A DNA stretch of 64,000 nt from Gammaproteobacteria bacterium (GCA_024275295.1 JAJRZI010000122.1:29412-93411); one strand, 5' to 3'; counted from the first letter of the stretch, positions 27,986 to 37,400 are shown. Translations and numbers: made by a program. The notes: generated by a model from the sequence alone, not told the origin.

Positions 27986-29326
27986 CTACCTTCGCCTTCT
28001 GCGCCACCAGATCATCACCCCTGTAGCAATCAGCCCAAGCGGCAGCACAAACAGAAACCCAAAGCCAATGACAAGCGTTGCCGTGTGTGAAAGATCCAGA
28101 CTCAGATCCGGTGCCGTTTTAGCCGGGATATTGAGCAGGCGCTCATCACCGGTCAACCAGCGTATCAGATTTAACCCCAGGTTAAGATTGCCTCCATTAC
28201 CCAGATAGGCATTGGAGAGAAAATCACCATCACCCATCACAAGAATACGTTGCTGATGTGCAGTAGTGTCGTTTGTGATCTCACGCACCAATGCTATACC
28301 AATATACAGTGGCCCAGCCTGCTCACCCAATGATGGATCACGGCTTATCTCACCTTTTATTGGGCCAGTCTCATTCCAGGTACGTGGCAGCGTGGTCAAC
28401 AGAGGCGTTGCTTCCCACTGGCTGTCAACGACAGTGATGGCCACCGCATGCGGGTAGACAGTCAGCAGATTGAATCCCTGAGTGGCTGGATGTTGAGGAT
28501 ATTCCGGCACCAGCGCCACTGCCGGATCTTTAATATTCAAAGAGCTGGCATTGGCATCCACTATGGTTCCTGGCAAAAACTGAATACCCAACTCTTTAGC
28601 CAGTGGCTCCAGGCCATGCGGCCCATCTGGATCAGAGAGCCAGAGCAGGTTGCCACCCTGTGCAACAAAGTCTCTTATCTGCTCAACCTCACTGGGGAGA
28701 TAATCAACCCGCGGTGATGCGATAACCAGCAGGCCGGTGTTGCCGGGAATCTCTGAAGCTGTAACAATATCCAGTGGTTGAAGCTGGAAGCCTTTGCGTT
28801 TTAGCTCTTTGCCAAAGTCACCCAGATCAAAGTTGGCCGCCCCAGCCAGATTTCGTTCGCCATGCCCGGTTATCGGCACGAGCCAGTGTGTCCGCTGTTG
28901 CACCAATCGCTGTATGGCATTGCTTAGCGCCTGTTCAGTAATCTGTCGTAGTGTCTCACTACGCCCCTCATACTCCAATAGCAGCTCACCCGACAGGGTG
29001 ATACCAAGCTGGCGCACCCGTTCTGGATGCCGTTCTGGGTTTACAAAGAGCAATTCAATATCCGGTTTATAGCGCTGATAGCGCTCAATGATCTCTCTGA
29101 TCCCTTGCCGCAGAACAGGATTTTCAGGGGCAAAGCTGGTCACACGAAGCGGCGCATCAAGTCGCGCAAGCATCTGCTGACTGGTTTCAGATAGCGTGTT
29201 GCGTGCCCCTGCACTCCAGTCCCATTGAGCGTCATAGCGTATGCTGAGCCAGGCGATCAGCCCCACCGCCATTATCAATAGAAGGTGAAAGATCAGGCTT
29301 TCCAGACGTTTGATTATTGTCTGCAT
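27986..29326 (-). CDS. GldG-like ABC transporter auxiliary protein
   Basis: 446 aa. One membrane helix near the N-terminus (LIFHLLLIMAVGLIAWLSI) and one at the C-terminus (LVIGFGFLFVLPLGLIATGVMIWW) flank a large periplasmic ABC-type auxiliary domain (VTSFAPENPVLRQGI, WLSDPDGPHGLEPLAKELGI, ILVMGDGDFLSN). This is the pattern of uncharacterised ABC systems related to gliding-motility GldG. It follows the permease with no gap. The substrate is unknown; in non-gliding proteobacteria the system is not linked to gliding. Confidence 0.85.
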   Translation of the reverse strand: MQTIIKRLESLIFHLLLIMAVGLIAWLSIRYDAQWDWSAGARNTLSETSQQMLARLDAPLRVTSFAPENPVLRQGIREIIERYQRYKPDIELLFVNPERHPERVRQLGITLSGELLLEYEGRSETLRQITEQALSNAIQRLVQQRTHWLVPITGHGERNLAGAANFDLGDFGKELKRKGFQLQPLDIVTASEIPGNTGLLVIASPRVDYLPSEVEQIRDFVAQGGNLLWLSDPDGPHGLEPLAKELGIQFLPGTIVDANASSLNIKDPAVALVPEYPQHPATQGFNLLTVYPHAVAITVVDSQWEATPLLTTLPRTWNETGPIKGEISRDPSLGEQAGPLYIGIALVREITNDTTAHQQRILVMGDGDFLSNAYLGNGGNLNLGLNLIRWLTGDERLLNIPAKTAPDLSLDLSHTATLVIGFGFLFVLPLGLIATGVMIWWRRRRR

Positions 29327-29329
29327 CAC

Positions 29330-30082
29330 TTATGGCCGGGTACGGAGGGCATCAAGCCTGCGCACCGCAAGGATCAAAAAGAGACCAATGCAGAGCATGA
29401 AGTAGATCAGATCACTACTGCGCACCAGGCCACTCAGCAGACGGTCAAAATGGGTCGGCATGGCGATCCAGGCAAACAGCGCACTCCCTCTGCCTTCTGC
29501 TCCCGCTGCCAGATTGATCAACCAAAGAAACAGCAGCAGGCCATAACTGCCCACTGCCGCCACGCCCGGTTGGGGGGATAGTGTAGACATATACAGTCCA
29601 ATGGCCGCTGCAGCTGCAAGCACCAGGCCAAGGCCCAGCAACCCGGCAGCCAGTCGCCCCAAATCAAGTTCACCGCCTGCCAACAGCGAGAGCGCCATCA
29701 CTGTACTCATCAACAGGATAACACCCAGCATACCCAGCAACCCAAGATACTTCCCCAATACAATCCGAAAGAGGGAGACCGGCGCAGAGAGCAGCAGGCT
29801 AAAGGTGCCACTGCGCAGCTCTTCACTAATCAGACGCATGGACAATAACGGGATCAGCAGCAGGGTGATGATGGCAACATTACCCAACAGCGGTACAACG
29901 ATCAGATCGGTCAGCCCCGGCGCACTCTCCAGACCCATGAGGCGGGGCTGAATACGGGTGAAACTCTCCATCTGCACCAAAAACAACCAGGCAAGGATAA
30001 ACTGCATCACCGCCAACAGGCTCCAGGCCAGGGGGGAGAGAAACAGGCTGCGCAATTCACGCCCGGCAATGGTCAGGATCAT
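29330..30082 (-). CDS. ABC exporter permease, GldF-like
   Basis: 250 aa from ATG 30082, which overlaps the ATPase stop (ATGA). About six membrane helices, starting LFLSPLAWSLLAVMQFILAWLFL, with the ABC-2 pattern LLSMRLISEELRSGTFSLLLSAPVS typical of this permease class. The in-frame upstream extension inside the ATPase gene is not membrane-like and is rejected. It forms the channel for the ATPase next to it. Confidence 0.9.
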   Translation of the reverse strand: MILTIAGRELRSLFLSPLAWSLLAVMQFILAWLFLVQMESFTRIQPRLMGLESAPGLTDLIVVPLLGNVAIITLLLIPLLSMRLISEELRSGTFSLLLSAPVSLFRIVLGKYLGLLGMLGVILLMSTVMALSLLAGGELDLGRLAAGLLGLGLVLAAAAAIGLYMSTLSPQPGVAAVGSYGLLLFLWLINLAAGAEGRGSALFAWIAMPTHFDRLLSGLVRSSDLIYFMLCIGLFLILAVRRLDALRTRP

Positions 30083-31008
30083 GCGATCTGCTCTCCCGTG
30101 GTGATACGCACAAAGATCTGCTCCAGCCCCGGCTGCTCCGGGACAAACTCCTCCAGCCCCCAACCCGCCAGCACCAGCTGTTCAGAGAGCTGACCGGCAC
30201 TGCATGCATTACGATCATCCAGATGCAGGCGGTAGTGGCCATGCGCCAGCTCATCCGCATGGCTAACGCCGGGCATAGCCGCAAAAGAGGCCAGTTCCGG
30301 TGGTCGCGCCAAGCGAATCAGAAAACAACCATCAGCCGGGGCGGCATCCTGCTGCAGGCTGGCCGCATACGCCTGCCTCCCCCTGTGCAGTATCAGAAGA
30401 CGGCTGCAGGTGGCCTGCACCTCCGGCAGGATGTGGGTTGAGAGGATCACCCCCCGCTCACTGCCCAGGTCACGGATCAGGCTGCGGATCTCACGAATCT
30501 GGATGGGATCCAGCCCCACGGTCGGCTCATCCAGAATCACCACCCTCGGATTATGCACAATGGCCTGGGCAATCCCCACCCGCTGCTGATACCCCTTGGA
30601 GAGATTACCGATAAGCCGCCGCCCCACGTCGCCCAGTCCACAACGTCCCTTCGCATCCGCTACTGCCTCATCAAGCGCGCAGCCAGAGATACGATGCAGC
30701 CGGGCGCAGTAGCGCAGATATTCATCCACCGTCAGTTCCGGATAGAGTGGCGGGTTTTCCGGCAGATAGCCCAGGTTACGCTTGGCCGCTATCGGATTGG
30801 CCTGCAGATCCACCCCATCAAGCCAGATGTTGCCTGCACTGGGGGCAAGATTACCAGCGATCATACGCAGGGTACTGCTCTTGCCTGCACCATTAGGGCC
30901 AAGCAGCCCCAACACCTCGCCCGGATAGAGCTCAAAACTGAGGTTCTGCACCGCACAATGGTCACCGTAGTAGCGGTATAAATCTTCAGCTTTTATCAGT
31001 GGTTTCAT
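30079..31008 (-). CDS. ABC exporter ATPase, GldA-like
   Basis: 309 aa. Walker A GLLGPNGAGKSST (about 42), Q-loop LGYLPENPPLYPELT, signature LSKGYQQRVGIAQA and Walker B VVILDEPTVGLDP followed by the switch STH. The signature has LSKGY, common in exporters of the ABC-2 type, instead of LSGGQ. It starts the operon ATPase, permease, GldG-like, DUF4340 and mutM. I found no Shine-Dalgarno before ATG 31008; a TTG at 31047 is the alternative. Confidence 0.94.
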   Translation of the reverse strand: MKPLIKAEDLYRYYGDHCAVQNLSFELYPGEVLGLLGPNGAGKSSTLRMIAGNLAPSAGNIWLDGVDLQANPIAAKRNLGYLPENPPLYPELTVDEYLRYCARLHRISGCALDEAVADAKGRCGLGDVGRRLIGNLSKGYQQRVGIAQAIVHNPRVVILDEPTVGLDPIQIREIRSLIRDLGSERGVILSTHILPEVQATCSRLLILHRGRQAYAASLQQDAAPADGCFLIRLARPPELASFAAMPGVSHADELAHGHYRLHLDDRNACSAGQLSEQLVLAGWGLEEFVPEQPGLEQIFVRITTGEQIA

Positions 31009-31101
31009 AAGAGGGAGAAAATACAGGGTTAGATAGGTAGACGGCAAGTCAGATTACACATAAGCTCCATTTTTCACGTAAATTGCGGAGAGTACCGGCC
31101 C

Positions 31102-31854
31102 ATGATGAGGCTATTTCTATCTATCCTCTTGATGCTTGCCATCACACCCCCCGCTCTGGCCGGGATCGTGCATGTGGCAACCGCCAGCAATTTTCGTCAG
31201 CCACTACAGCTTTTGGCCAGATCCTTTGAAGCAGAGAGTGGACACAAGGTGCGCATCAGCACCGCTTCCACCGGCAAGCTCTATGCCCAGATCAGACATG
31301 GCGCCCCCTATCATCTCTTTCTGGCTGCCGATCAGAAGCGGCCGGAACGACTGGAACAGGAGGGGCTTGCGGTTCCGGGCAGCCGTTTCACCTACGCAGT
31401 GGGTCAGCTGACGCTATGGGCACCTCAGCATCCATTTCAGGGCGAGCCTAAGGCACTGCTTAGCCAGGCAGGTCTACAGCGCTTCGCAATTGCCAACCCC
31501 AAGACCGCACCCTACGGTATGGCCGCCCAGCAGACACTGAAGGCCATGGGATTGTGGAAGCAGCTGCAAGGGCGGTTGGTGCAAGGTGAGAATATTGCCC
31601 AAACCCTCCAATTTATAGCCAGTGGTGCGGCAGAGATGGGATTTGTTGCACGCTCACAGCTCTCTGAAGAGACCAGGTCCAAAGGCTACCACTGGATGGT
31701 GCCCCAAACGCTGTATAACCCTATCCGCCAGGATGCCATCCTGCTCAGGCGCGGGGCAGACAATCCGGCCGCCAGGGCTTTCCATGCTTTTTTACAGGCT
31801 GACAGCGCAAGGGCACTCATCAGCACATTGGGCTACGGCCTGGATAATCATTGA
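31102..31854 (+). CDS. modA: Molybdate ABC transporter periplasmic binding protein
   Basis: 250 aa. Signal peptide MMRLFLSILLMLAITPPALAG, then a type-2 periplasmic-binding fold: VATASNFRQPLQLLARSFE, ISTASTGKLYAQIRHGAPYHLFLAAD, VGQLTLWAP and IANPKTAPYG. The serine/threonine-rich oxyanion-binding residues (ASTGKL) are retained. GGAGAG lies 10 bp upstream. It is the first gene of modABC; its stop overlaps the modB start. Confidence 0.95.
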   Translation: MMRLFLSILLMLAITPPALAGIVHVATASNFRQPLQLLARSFEAESGHKVRISTASTGKLYAQIRHGAPYHLFLAADQKRPERLEQEGLAVPGSRFTYAVGQLTLWAPQHPFQGEPKALLSQAGLQRFAIANPKTAPYGMAAQQTLKAMGLWKQLQGRLVQGENIAQTLQFIASGAAEMGFVARSQLSEETRSKGYHWMVPQTLYNPIRQDAILLRRGADNPAARAFHAFLQADSARALISTLGYGLDNH

Positions 31855-32513
31855 TGGAATCTGCGGATATCAGCGCCCTGTGGGTGACCTTGCGGCTGGC
31901 ACTGACCACCAGCTTGATCCTCCTGCTGTTGGGCACACCACTGGCCTGGTGGCTGGTGCAGACCCGATCACGCCTGAAGACCGCAGTAGAGGCATTGGTG
32001 GCGCTACCTTTGGTATTACCACCCACGGTATTGGGTTTCTATCTGCTGATTGCACTGGCACCGGACGGCATCATCGGCGGCATGACCACACACGGGCTGG
32101 CCTTCAGCTTTACCGGACTGGTGATCGGCTCAGCGCTCTACTCACTGCCCTTTGTGGTGCAGCCGTTACAAAACGCTTTTTGCAGCATCAACCCACTGAA
32201 CCTGGAGGCCGCCAGCACCCTGCGCGCCTCACCACTGGATCGCTTTTTCTCCATTGTCCTACCCCTCTCCCGCCCCGGCTTTATCACCGCCGCCACCCTG
32301 GGGTTTGCCCACACCGTGGGGGAGTTCGGCGTCGTACTCATGATTGGCGGCAATATTCCCGGTGAGACCCAAGTGCTCTCCATCGCCATCTACGACCATG
32401 TCGAGGCGCTGGAGTATGCCCAGGCCCACTGGCTCTCCGGCGGTCTGTTGCTATTCTCATTCATTATTCTGTTTCTGGTCTATCGCCAGAACAACCGCTG
32501 GTCTCACCCATGA
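31854..32513 (+). CDS. modB: Molybdate ABC transporter permease
   Basis: 219 aa from ATG 31854, overlapping the modA stop (TGATG). About five membrane helices; the cytoplasmic coupling loop NLEAASTLRASPLDRFFSIVLPLSRPGFITA is the EAA loop of this family. EFGVVLMIGGNIPGETQ and the GTPLAWWLVQ start are also typical of ModB. Molybdenum is needed by nitrate reductases, formate dehydrogenases and sulfite-oxidising molybdoenzymes, consistent with an anaerobic-capable respirer. Confidence 0.95.
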   Translation: MESADISALWVTLRLALTTSLILLLLGTPLAWWLVQTRSRLKTAVEALVALPLVLPPTVLGFYLLIALAPDGIIGGMTTHGLAFSFTGLVIGSALYSLPFVVQPLQNAFCSINPLNLEAASTLRASPLDRFFSIVLPLSRPGFITAATLGFAHTVGEFGVVLMIGGNIPGETQVLSIAIYDHVEALEYAQAHWLSGGLLLFSFIILFLVYRQNNRWSHP

Positions 32514-33586
32514 GCGGCATAGAATTCAGCTTTGAACTGGAACGGGATGGCTTTCAGCTGAATGCCAAAGCACGATTGCCAGGCATGGGGATTACCGCGC
32601 TGTTTGGTGCATCGGGTTCCGGCAAGACCAGTCTGCTGCGCTGTATCGCCGGGCTGGAGCGAGCCGGAATGGGGAGACTGACCGTCAACGGCGAGTGCTG
32701 GCAGGATAGCGCCAAAGGGCTGTTCATCCCGCCTCACCAGCGCGCCCTGGGGTACGTTTTTCAAGAGGCCGCGCTGTTTCCACACCTGCGGGTCAGGGCC
32801 AATCTGGAGTATGGCTGGCGGCGCACCCCCAAGGCTGAGCGCAAAGGCAATCTTAATCATATCTGCGACATTCTTGGCATTGGGGGGCTGCTGCAACGCT
32901 ATCCACAGCAACTCTCCGGGGGCGAAAGACAACGGATTGCACTGGGGCGGGCGCTGCTCAATAACCCACGACTGCTATTGATGGACGAACCCATGGCCGC
33001 GCTGGATCGACCGCGTAAGGCAGAGATCATGCCCTACCTGGAACGGCTGCACACCGAGGCCGATATCCCGATACTCTATGTGACACACGATCTGGAAGAG
33101 CTGGCCCGCATTGCTGACCATCTGGCTCTGGTTGAAAAGGGTCGCATCCTGAAACAGGGGCCACTGGCAGAGATGTTTGCCAACATCGACCTACCGATTG
33201 CCCGAGATGAAGATGCTGGCGCCATCATCAAAACCCAGGTCACGGGGCACGATGATGGGTACCACCTGACCCATCTTCATTTTTGTGGTGGAGAGATTCT
33301 GGTCAGCCGTATTGAGCGGGCAGTGGGAGAGCCGCTGAATATCCGCATCCACGCCCGCGATGTCAGTCTGGCCTTGCAGCCACCCGGAGAGAGCAGCATC
33401 CTCAATGTGGTTCAGGCGGTGGTAACCGAGATGCTGGAGCAGGGGGCAGGACGCATCATGGTGCGTCTGGATGCCGGAGGCACGCCTTTGCTGGCACGCA
33501 TCACCCATAAATCCCAGTCCCGGCTGGGGCTGGAGAGAGGCACACCTGTCTATGCCCAGATCAAAAGCGTGGCTGTAAGTATTTAA
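32510..33586 (+). CDS. modC: Molybdate ABC transporter ATPase
   Basis: 358 aa. Walker A FGASGSGKTSLL, signature LSGGERQRIALGRALL, Walker B LLLMDEPMAALD, H-switch VTHD. The C-terminal 130 residues form the molybdopterin-binding TOBE domain found in ModC (starting about residue 290: SSILNVVQAVVTE). It overlaps modB by 4 nt (ATGA) and the hydantoinase gene by 1 nt. Intact. Confidence 0.96.
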   Translation: MSGIEFSFELERDGFQLNAKARLPGMGITALFGASGSGKTSLLRCIAGLERAGMGRLTVNGECWQDSAKGLFIPPHQRALGYVFQEAALFPHLRVRANLEYGWRRTPKAERKGNLNHICDILGIGGLLQRYPQQLSGGERQRIALGRALLNNPRLLLMDEPMAALDRPRKAEIMPYLERLHTEADIPILYVTHDLEELARIADHLALVEKGRILKQGPLAEMFANIDLPIARDEDAGAIIKTQVTGHDDGYHLTHLHFCGGEILVSRIERAVGEPLNIRIHARDVSLALQPPGESSILNVVQAVVTEMLEQGAGRIMVRLDAGGTPLLARITHKSQSRLGLERGTPVYAQIKSVAVSI

Positions 33587-35550
33587 TGAAGTTTATTGGC
33601 ATCGACACCGGCGGCACCTTCACAGATTTTGTACTGTTTGACCAAGGCCGATTACAGATACACAAGGTGCTCTCCACACCCCACGCACCGGAAAAGGCCA
33701 TTTTGCAGGGCATTGCCGACCTCGGCCTAAACCCCGCTGAGCTGAAGGTGGTGCACGGCTCCACGGTCGCAACCAATGCGGCACTGGGGGGCAAAGGGGT
33801 TCGCACAGTCTACATCGGCAACCGGGGGCTGGCTGATCTGCTGACCATCGGCCGCCAGGCCCGGGAGGAGCTGTACAACCTGCACCCTGTACCTCAGTCA
33901 CCGCCTGTGCCCTCTGAACGCTGCCTTGAAACCCGCGGGCGTCTGGCTGCGGATGGCTCAGTCGTCACGCCTCTCACAAAGGAGGATCTCGATAAGCTGC
34001 ACACGGCGTTGATCACGCTCCGCCCCGAGGCCGTGGCCGTCAATCTCCTCTTCTCCTATCTGGATGACCGTTTTGAACAGGCCATCAAGGGCATCATCCC
34101 GGAGGATATTTTCTGCTCCCTCTCATCAGAGGTTCTGCCCGAGATCAAGGAGTACGAACGCGGCATGGCCACCTGGCTGAACGCCTGGGTCGGGCCACTG
34201 GTCGAGGGGTATCTGAAGCGGCTCTCGACCGCCCTGCCCGGCGCACGACTGGCTGTGATGCAAAGCTCAGGTGAAACCATTGCCGCAGAGCAGGCCGCCC
34301 ACCAGGCGGTACGCATGCTGCTGTCAGGCCCCGCCGGGGGGCTGGTTGGCGCACGTTTTGCAGGCGAGGCATCCGGCTGCCGCCAACTGCTTTCATTCGA
34401 TATGGGCGGTACCTCCACCGATGTCGCCCTGATTGATGGCGCCCCCCGCCTCACCAATGAAGGCCGCATTGGCCGCTACCCCGTCGCCGTACCGATGGTG
34501 GATATGCACACCATTGGGGCAGGCGGCGGCTCTATCGCCACCATCGATGCAGGCGGCATGCTACAGGTCGGGCCGGAGTCTGCCGGGGCCAACCCCGGCC
34601 CTGCCTGTTACGGTCAGGGAGGCAGACTACCCACGGTGACCGATGCCAATCTGATATTGGGCAGATTGAGGACAGATGCCTTTCTGGGTGGCCAGATGGC
34701 GCTGGATGAATCAGCCGCACACCGCGCCATTGAGCCACTGGCAGCTCAGATGAAGATCAGCCATGAAGCGGCAGCCAAGGGGATTATCCAGGTCGCCAAC
34801 GAGCATATGACCAGGGCATTGAGGGTCATCTCCGTACAAAAAGGTGTAGACCCAAGGGACTTTACCCTGATCTCCTTTGGTGGCGCAGGCGGGCTGCATG
34901 TCTGCGCACTGGCTGAGGCCCTGGGCATGCAACAGGCGCTGGTGCCAGTGCATGCCGGCGTGCTATCTGCTCTGGGTATGCTGGCAACCCGGCCAGGACG
35001 CCAACTTTCACATACGCATTTGGGGCTGCTATCAGAGATGGATGGCAGCAAGCTAAAGCAGGAGCTTGATGAGCTGGCAGCCGAGGGGGTAGCAGCGCTT
35101 GTCGCTGAAGGGGTGGCCATTGATTGTATCGAACAGCACTATTCCGTTGACCTGCGCTATCACGGGCAATCCTACACGCTCAATGTACCCTGGGGCGCCA
35201 TTGCCAATCTCATGCATGCCTTTGAAAAACAGCATGAAACGCGCTATGGCCATCGCATGGGTATGCCGGTTGAGCTGGTCAATCTCAGGGTGGCGCTGCA
35301 TGGCCCGGCGACAGCCATTCAATTGGCATCTCCCGGTCAGAGAGGCACTGGCTCGGCCTGCGCCTATGGAAAGGTGGCCGGCATCACAGGTGACGTGCCC
35401 ATCCACGCCCGTGAAGATCTGCCATCCGGCCAACCGATCTCCGGGCCAGTCCTGATCACAGAGAGAGTGGCGACAACCTGGCTGGCGCCCGGCTGGGTTT
35501 GCCGGCAGGATAGCGTGGGCAACCTGCTGTTAAGTTACCAAGGTGCTTGA
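33586..35550 (+). CDS. Hydantoinase/5-oxoprolinase A-type protein
   Basis: 654 aa. N-terminal actin-like ATPase fold: FIGIDTGGTFTDFVLFD, then VVHGSTVATNAAL, SSEVLPEIKEYERG, MLLSGPAGGLVGARF, FDMGGTSTDVALI, and FGGAGGLHVCALAEALGM. This is the HyuA/OplahA-type family that opens cyclic amides with ATP. Substrate cannot be told from sequence. The start overlaps the modC stop (TAATG), so it is probably translated with modC, an unusual neighbour. Its 3' end overlaps the convergent EAL-HDOD gene by 21 bp. Confidence 0.92.
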   Translation: MKFIGIDTGGTFTDFVLFDQGRLQIHKVLSTPHAPEKAILQGIADLGLNPAELKVVHGSTVATNAALGGKGVRTVYIGNRGLADLLTIGRQAREELYNLHPVPQSPPVPSERCLETRGRLAADGSVVTPLTKEDLDKLHTALITLRPEAVAVNLLFSYLDDRFEQAIKGIIPEDIFCSLSSEVLPEIKEYERGMATWLNAWVGPLVEGYLKRLSTALPGARLAVMQSSGETIAAEQAAHQAVRMLLSGPAGGLVGARFAGEASGCRQLLSFDMGGTSTDVALIDGAPRLTNEGRIGRYPVAVPMVDMHTIGAGGGSIATIDAGGMLQVGPESAGANPGPACYGQGGRLPTVTDANLILGRLRTDAFLGGQMALDESAAHRAIEPLAAQMKISHEAAAKGIIQVANEHMTRALRVISVQKGVDPRDFTLISFGGAGGLHVCALAEALGMQQALVPVHAGVLSALGMLATRPGRQLSHTHLGLLSEMDGSKLKQELDELAAEGVAALVAEGVAIDCIEQHYSVDLRYHGQSYTLNVPWGAIANLMHAFEKQHETRYGHRMGMPVELVNLRVALHGPATAIQLASPGQRGTGSACAYGKVAGITGDVPIHAREDLPSGQPISGPVLITERVATTWLAPGWVCRQDSVGNLLLSYQGA

Positions 35551-36732
35551 AACAAAGGCTTGATGGCTGCTGCTTACAAAGATTTCACTGATAACGGCAC
35601 TCTCCAACCCGCAAAACGCCACCCTCTCCCACTGCTGTGATTCATAGGCCAATGCACAGGAGACCGCCTCTCCAATAGGGCCTTCATATTTTAGGATAGC
35701 GCCCTTGATCTCATCGGAGACCGGCAACTCCTGCATGATCTCCTCCAGTGGACAGCCCAACAGAAGATCCAAAGTGGAGAGCAGTCCTGCAGCATAGGCG
35801 GCCTGAGCATTGGCACGGCGACTGCGCTGAATCAGCTGCTCACACATGCAGGCACGAACCAGGGCGTTATAGAGCAGCTCCTGAGGCTTATCACTCGTCT
35901 GTGACAGGATGATAAGATGGGCCCAGGTACGTATCTGCCGTAACCCAAGGTAGACCACCGCCTCACCAATCCGGTCAAGTTTACGGGGCAGTGCAGCAGC
36001 TGCAGAGTTGATATGACGCAGGATTTTATAACTCAGCGCAGCATCCTGTGAGATTAACCGATCCAAAGCATCAATCGTAACCTCTGGATCATTTAAGCTG
36101 GTAAGCAGCTGTAGAATAACCAACTTATTTTCAGGCAGCCTTTTACCCTTAATGATCTGTGGGCGTGAGAAGTAGTACCCCTGGAAGTAGTCAAACCCCA
36201 GCTCAAGATAGCGCTGATGCTCCTCTTCTGTTTCAATTTTTTCCGCCAGCAGCTTCAGATCATATTTCTGTAACTGCCGCACCTGCTCTTCAATACGCTG
36301 GGGATCAACTGCAGGAACCTCTACTTTAATGATGCTGGCATAGGGCAGCAGAGGCTCCCAATGCGATCCGAACTCATAATCATCCAACGCAATACGGTAA
36401 CCTTCAGCAGAGAGCTTTGCCACTGTCGCTACCAGCCGCTGATCCACCTCTATATCTTCCAGAACCTCCAATACCACCTGACTCTTTTCAAAAGGGATAT
36501 GGGGTGCATCCGTAAAAAAGCTGCGGGTAAGATTGATAAAGGCGGGATGCGGGCCAACAACATTTTCAAGACCGATCTCCACAAAGGCATTGAGCATGAC
36601 ACGGGATGTGGCCATTTCGCCATCTGTCACACTGACGCCACCGGAATCACTCTCCCTGTAGAGCAGCTCATAGGCATAGGTCGCCATCTCTCTATCAAAA
36701 ATAGCTTGCCTACCGATGAAGATGTTCTGCAT
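35530..36732 (-). CDS. EAL-HDOD domain signalling protein, degenerate EAL
   Basis: 400 aa. Residues about 1-200 have an EAL fold, but the signature reads YELLYR and the catalytic loop ALDDYEFGSHW replaces the DDFGTG motif, so it is probably inactive as a c-di-GMP phosphodiesterase. Residues about 205-400 form an HDOD domain (LLTSLNDPEVTIDALDRLISQDAALSYKIL, AVVYLGLRQIRTWAHLI). This two-domain layout (YuxH/CdgJ type) is common in gammaproteobacteria and tends to regulate motility by protein contacts. The start codon ATG 36732 is sound. Confidence 0.9.
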   Translation of the reverse strand: MQNIFIGRQAIFDREMATYAYELLYRESDSGGVSVTDGEMATSRVMLNAFVEIGLENVVGPHPAFINLTRSFFTDAPHIPFEKSQVVLEVLEDIEVDQRLVATVAKLSAEGYRIALDDYEFGSHWEPLLPYASIIKVEVPAVDPQRIEEQVRQLQKYDLKLLAEKIETEEEHQRYLELGFDYFQGYYFSRPQIIKGKRLPENKLVILQLLTSLNDPEVTIDALDRLISQDAALSYKILRHINSAAAALPRKLDRIGEAVVYLGLRQIRTWAHLIILSQTSDKPQELLYNALVRACMCEQLIQRSRRANAQAAYAAGLLSTLDLLLGCPLEEIMQELPVSDEIKGAILKYEGPIGEAVSCALAYESQQWERVAFCGLESAVISEIFVSSSHQAFVSSTLVT

Positions 36733-36851
36733 TTTGCATCCAGACCCAATTTTTTTAGGATAAACAACAGTTATGTAATGACAAAGAGATGCCTTACACT
36801 CTCCGCCTCCCTATACCAGTATAGTGACAATCATAAGAAAGGATGGGCATA

Positions 36852-36878
36852 AAAAAACCCGCCATTGGCGGGTTTTTT
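36852..36878. terminator. Bidirectional terminator between rpmG and the EAL-HDOD gene
   Basis: AAAAAACCCGCC, ATT, GGCGGGTTTTTT form a perfect 12-bp inverted repeat with a T-run on both strands. It ends the rpmBG transcript on the minus strand, 20 bp past the rpmG stop, and could work in either direction. Confidence 0.92.
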
Positions 36879-36897
36879 ATTCAGCAGCGCAAGACTG

Positions 36898-37053
36898 TTA
36901 TTTGATCTTGGCTTCCTTGTACATCACATACTTGCGGATGGTGGGATCGAATTTCTTGATCTCCATCTTACCTGGCATGGTACGTTTGTTTTTTGTGGTG
37001 GTGTAGAAGTGACCTGTGCCGGCACTGGATACGAGTCTGATTTTGTCACGCAT
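36898..37053 (-). CDS. rpmG: 50S ribosomal protein L33
   Basis: 51 aa: begins [17 protein letters not shown], then [20 protein letters not shown] and ends YKEAKIK, the usual length and sequence of L33. It lacks the zinc-binding cysteine pairs of the C+ paralogue, so it is the zinc-independent type. It follows rpmB by 12 bp and ends at TAA 36898-36900, followed by a strong terminator. Confidence 0.99.
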   Translation of the reverse strand: MRDKIRLVSSAGTGHFYTTTKNKRTMPGKMEIKKFDPTIRKYVMYKEAKIK

Positions 37054-37065
37054 GATTAAGGCTCC

Positions 37066-37302
37066 TTATACTTTTTCGCCACGGGCGCGCAGATCGGTCA
37101 GGATCGCGTCAATCCCTTTCTTGTCGATAATGCGCATGCCGTTGGCAGATACGCGCAGGCGAACCCAGCGGTTCTCACTCTCCACCCAAAAACGGTGGTG
37201 GTGAAGGTTTGGCAAAAAACGCCGTCTGGTTCTGTTTTTGGCGTGGGATACGTTATTCCCAGTTACCGGACGCTTGCCTGTTACCTGGCACACTCTGGAC
37301 AT
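37066..37302 (-). CDS. rpmB: 50S ribosomal protein L28
   Basis: 78 aa. [41 protein letters not shown] and [18 protein letters not shown] are the L28 pattern. It is the first gene of rpmB-rpmG and has a good sigma-70-like promoter upstream (37372-37400). Confidence 0.99.
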   Translation of the reverse strand: MSRVCQVTGKRPVTGNNVSHAKNRTRRRFLPNLHHHRFWVESENRWVRLRVSANGMRIIDKKGIDAILTDLRARGEKV

Positions 37303-37371
37303 GATTGAAACCTCAATAAATTCGTTCGATGGCCCTGATGGGCGCGTTAGGCGATGCTTTAAAGGGGCGGA

Positions 37372-37400
37372 TTTATATCAGAATAAGCCACAAGTTACAA
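37372..37400 (-). promoter_or_regulatory. Sigma-70-type promoter of rpmB-rpmG
   Basis: On the minus strand TTGTAA and TATAAA are separated by exactly 17 bp, about 70 bp upstream of the rpmB start. The -35 lies inside a short 7-bp repeat (ACAAGTT repeated about 2.7 times on the plus strand, 37390-37408). Confidence 0.7.

Noticed and set aside
31622..32365. Long open frame (247 codons) across modA-modB on the plus strand
   Set aside because: It is a shifted shadow of modA/modB; it is rich in His, Pro and Arg and has no family resemblance.
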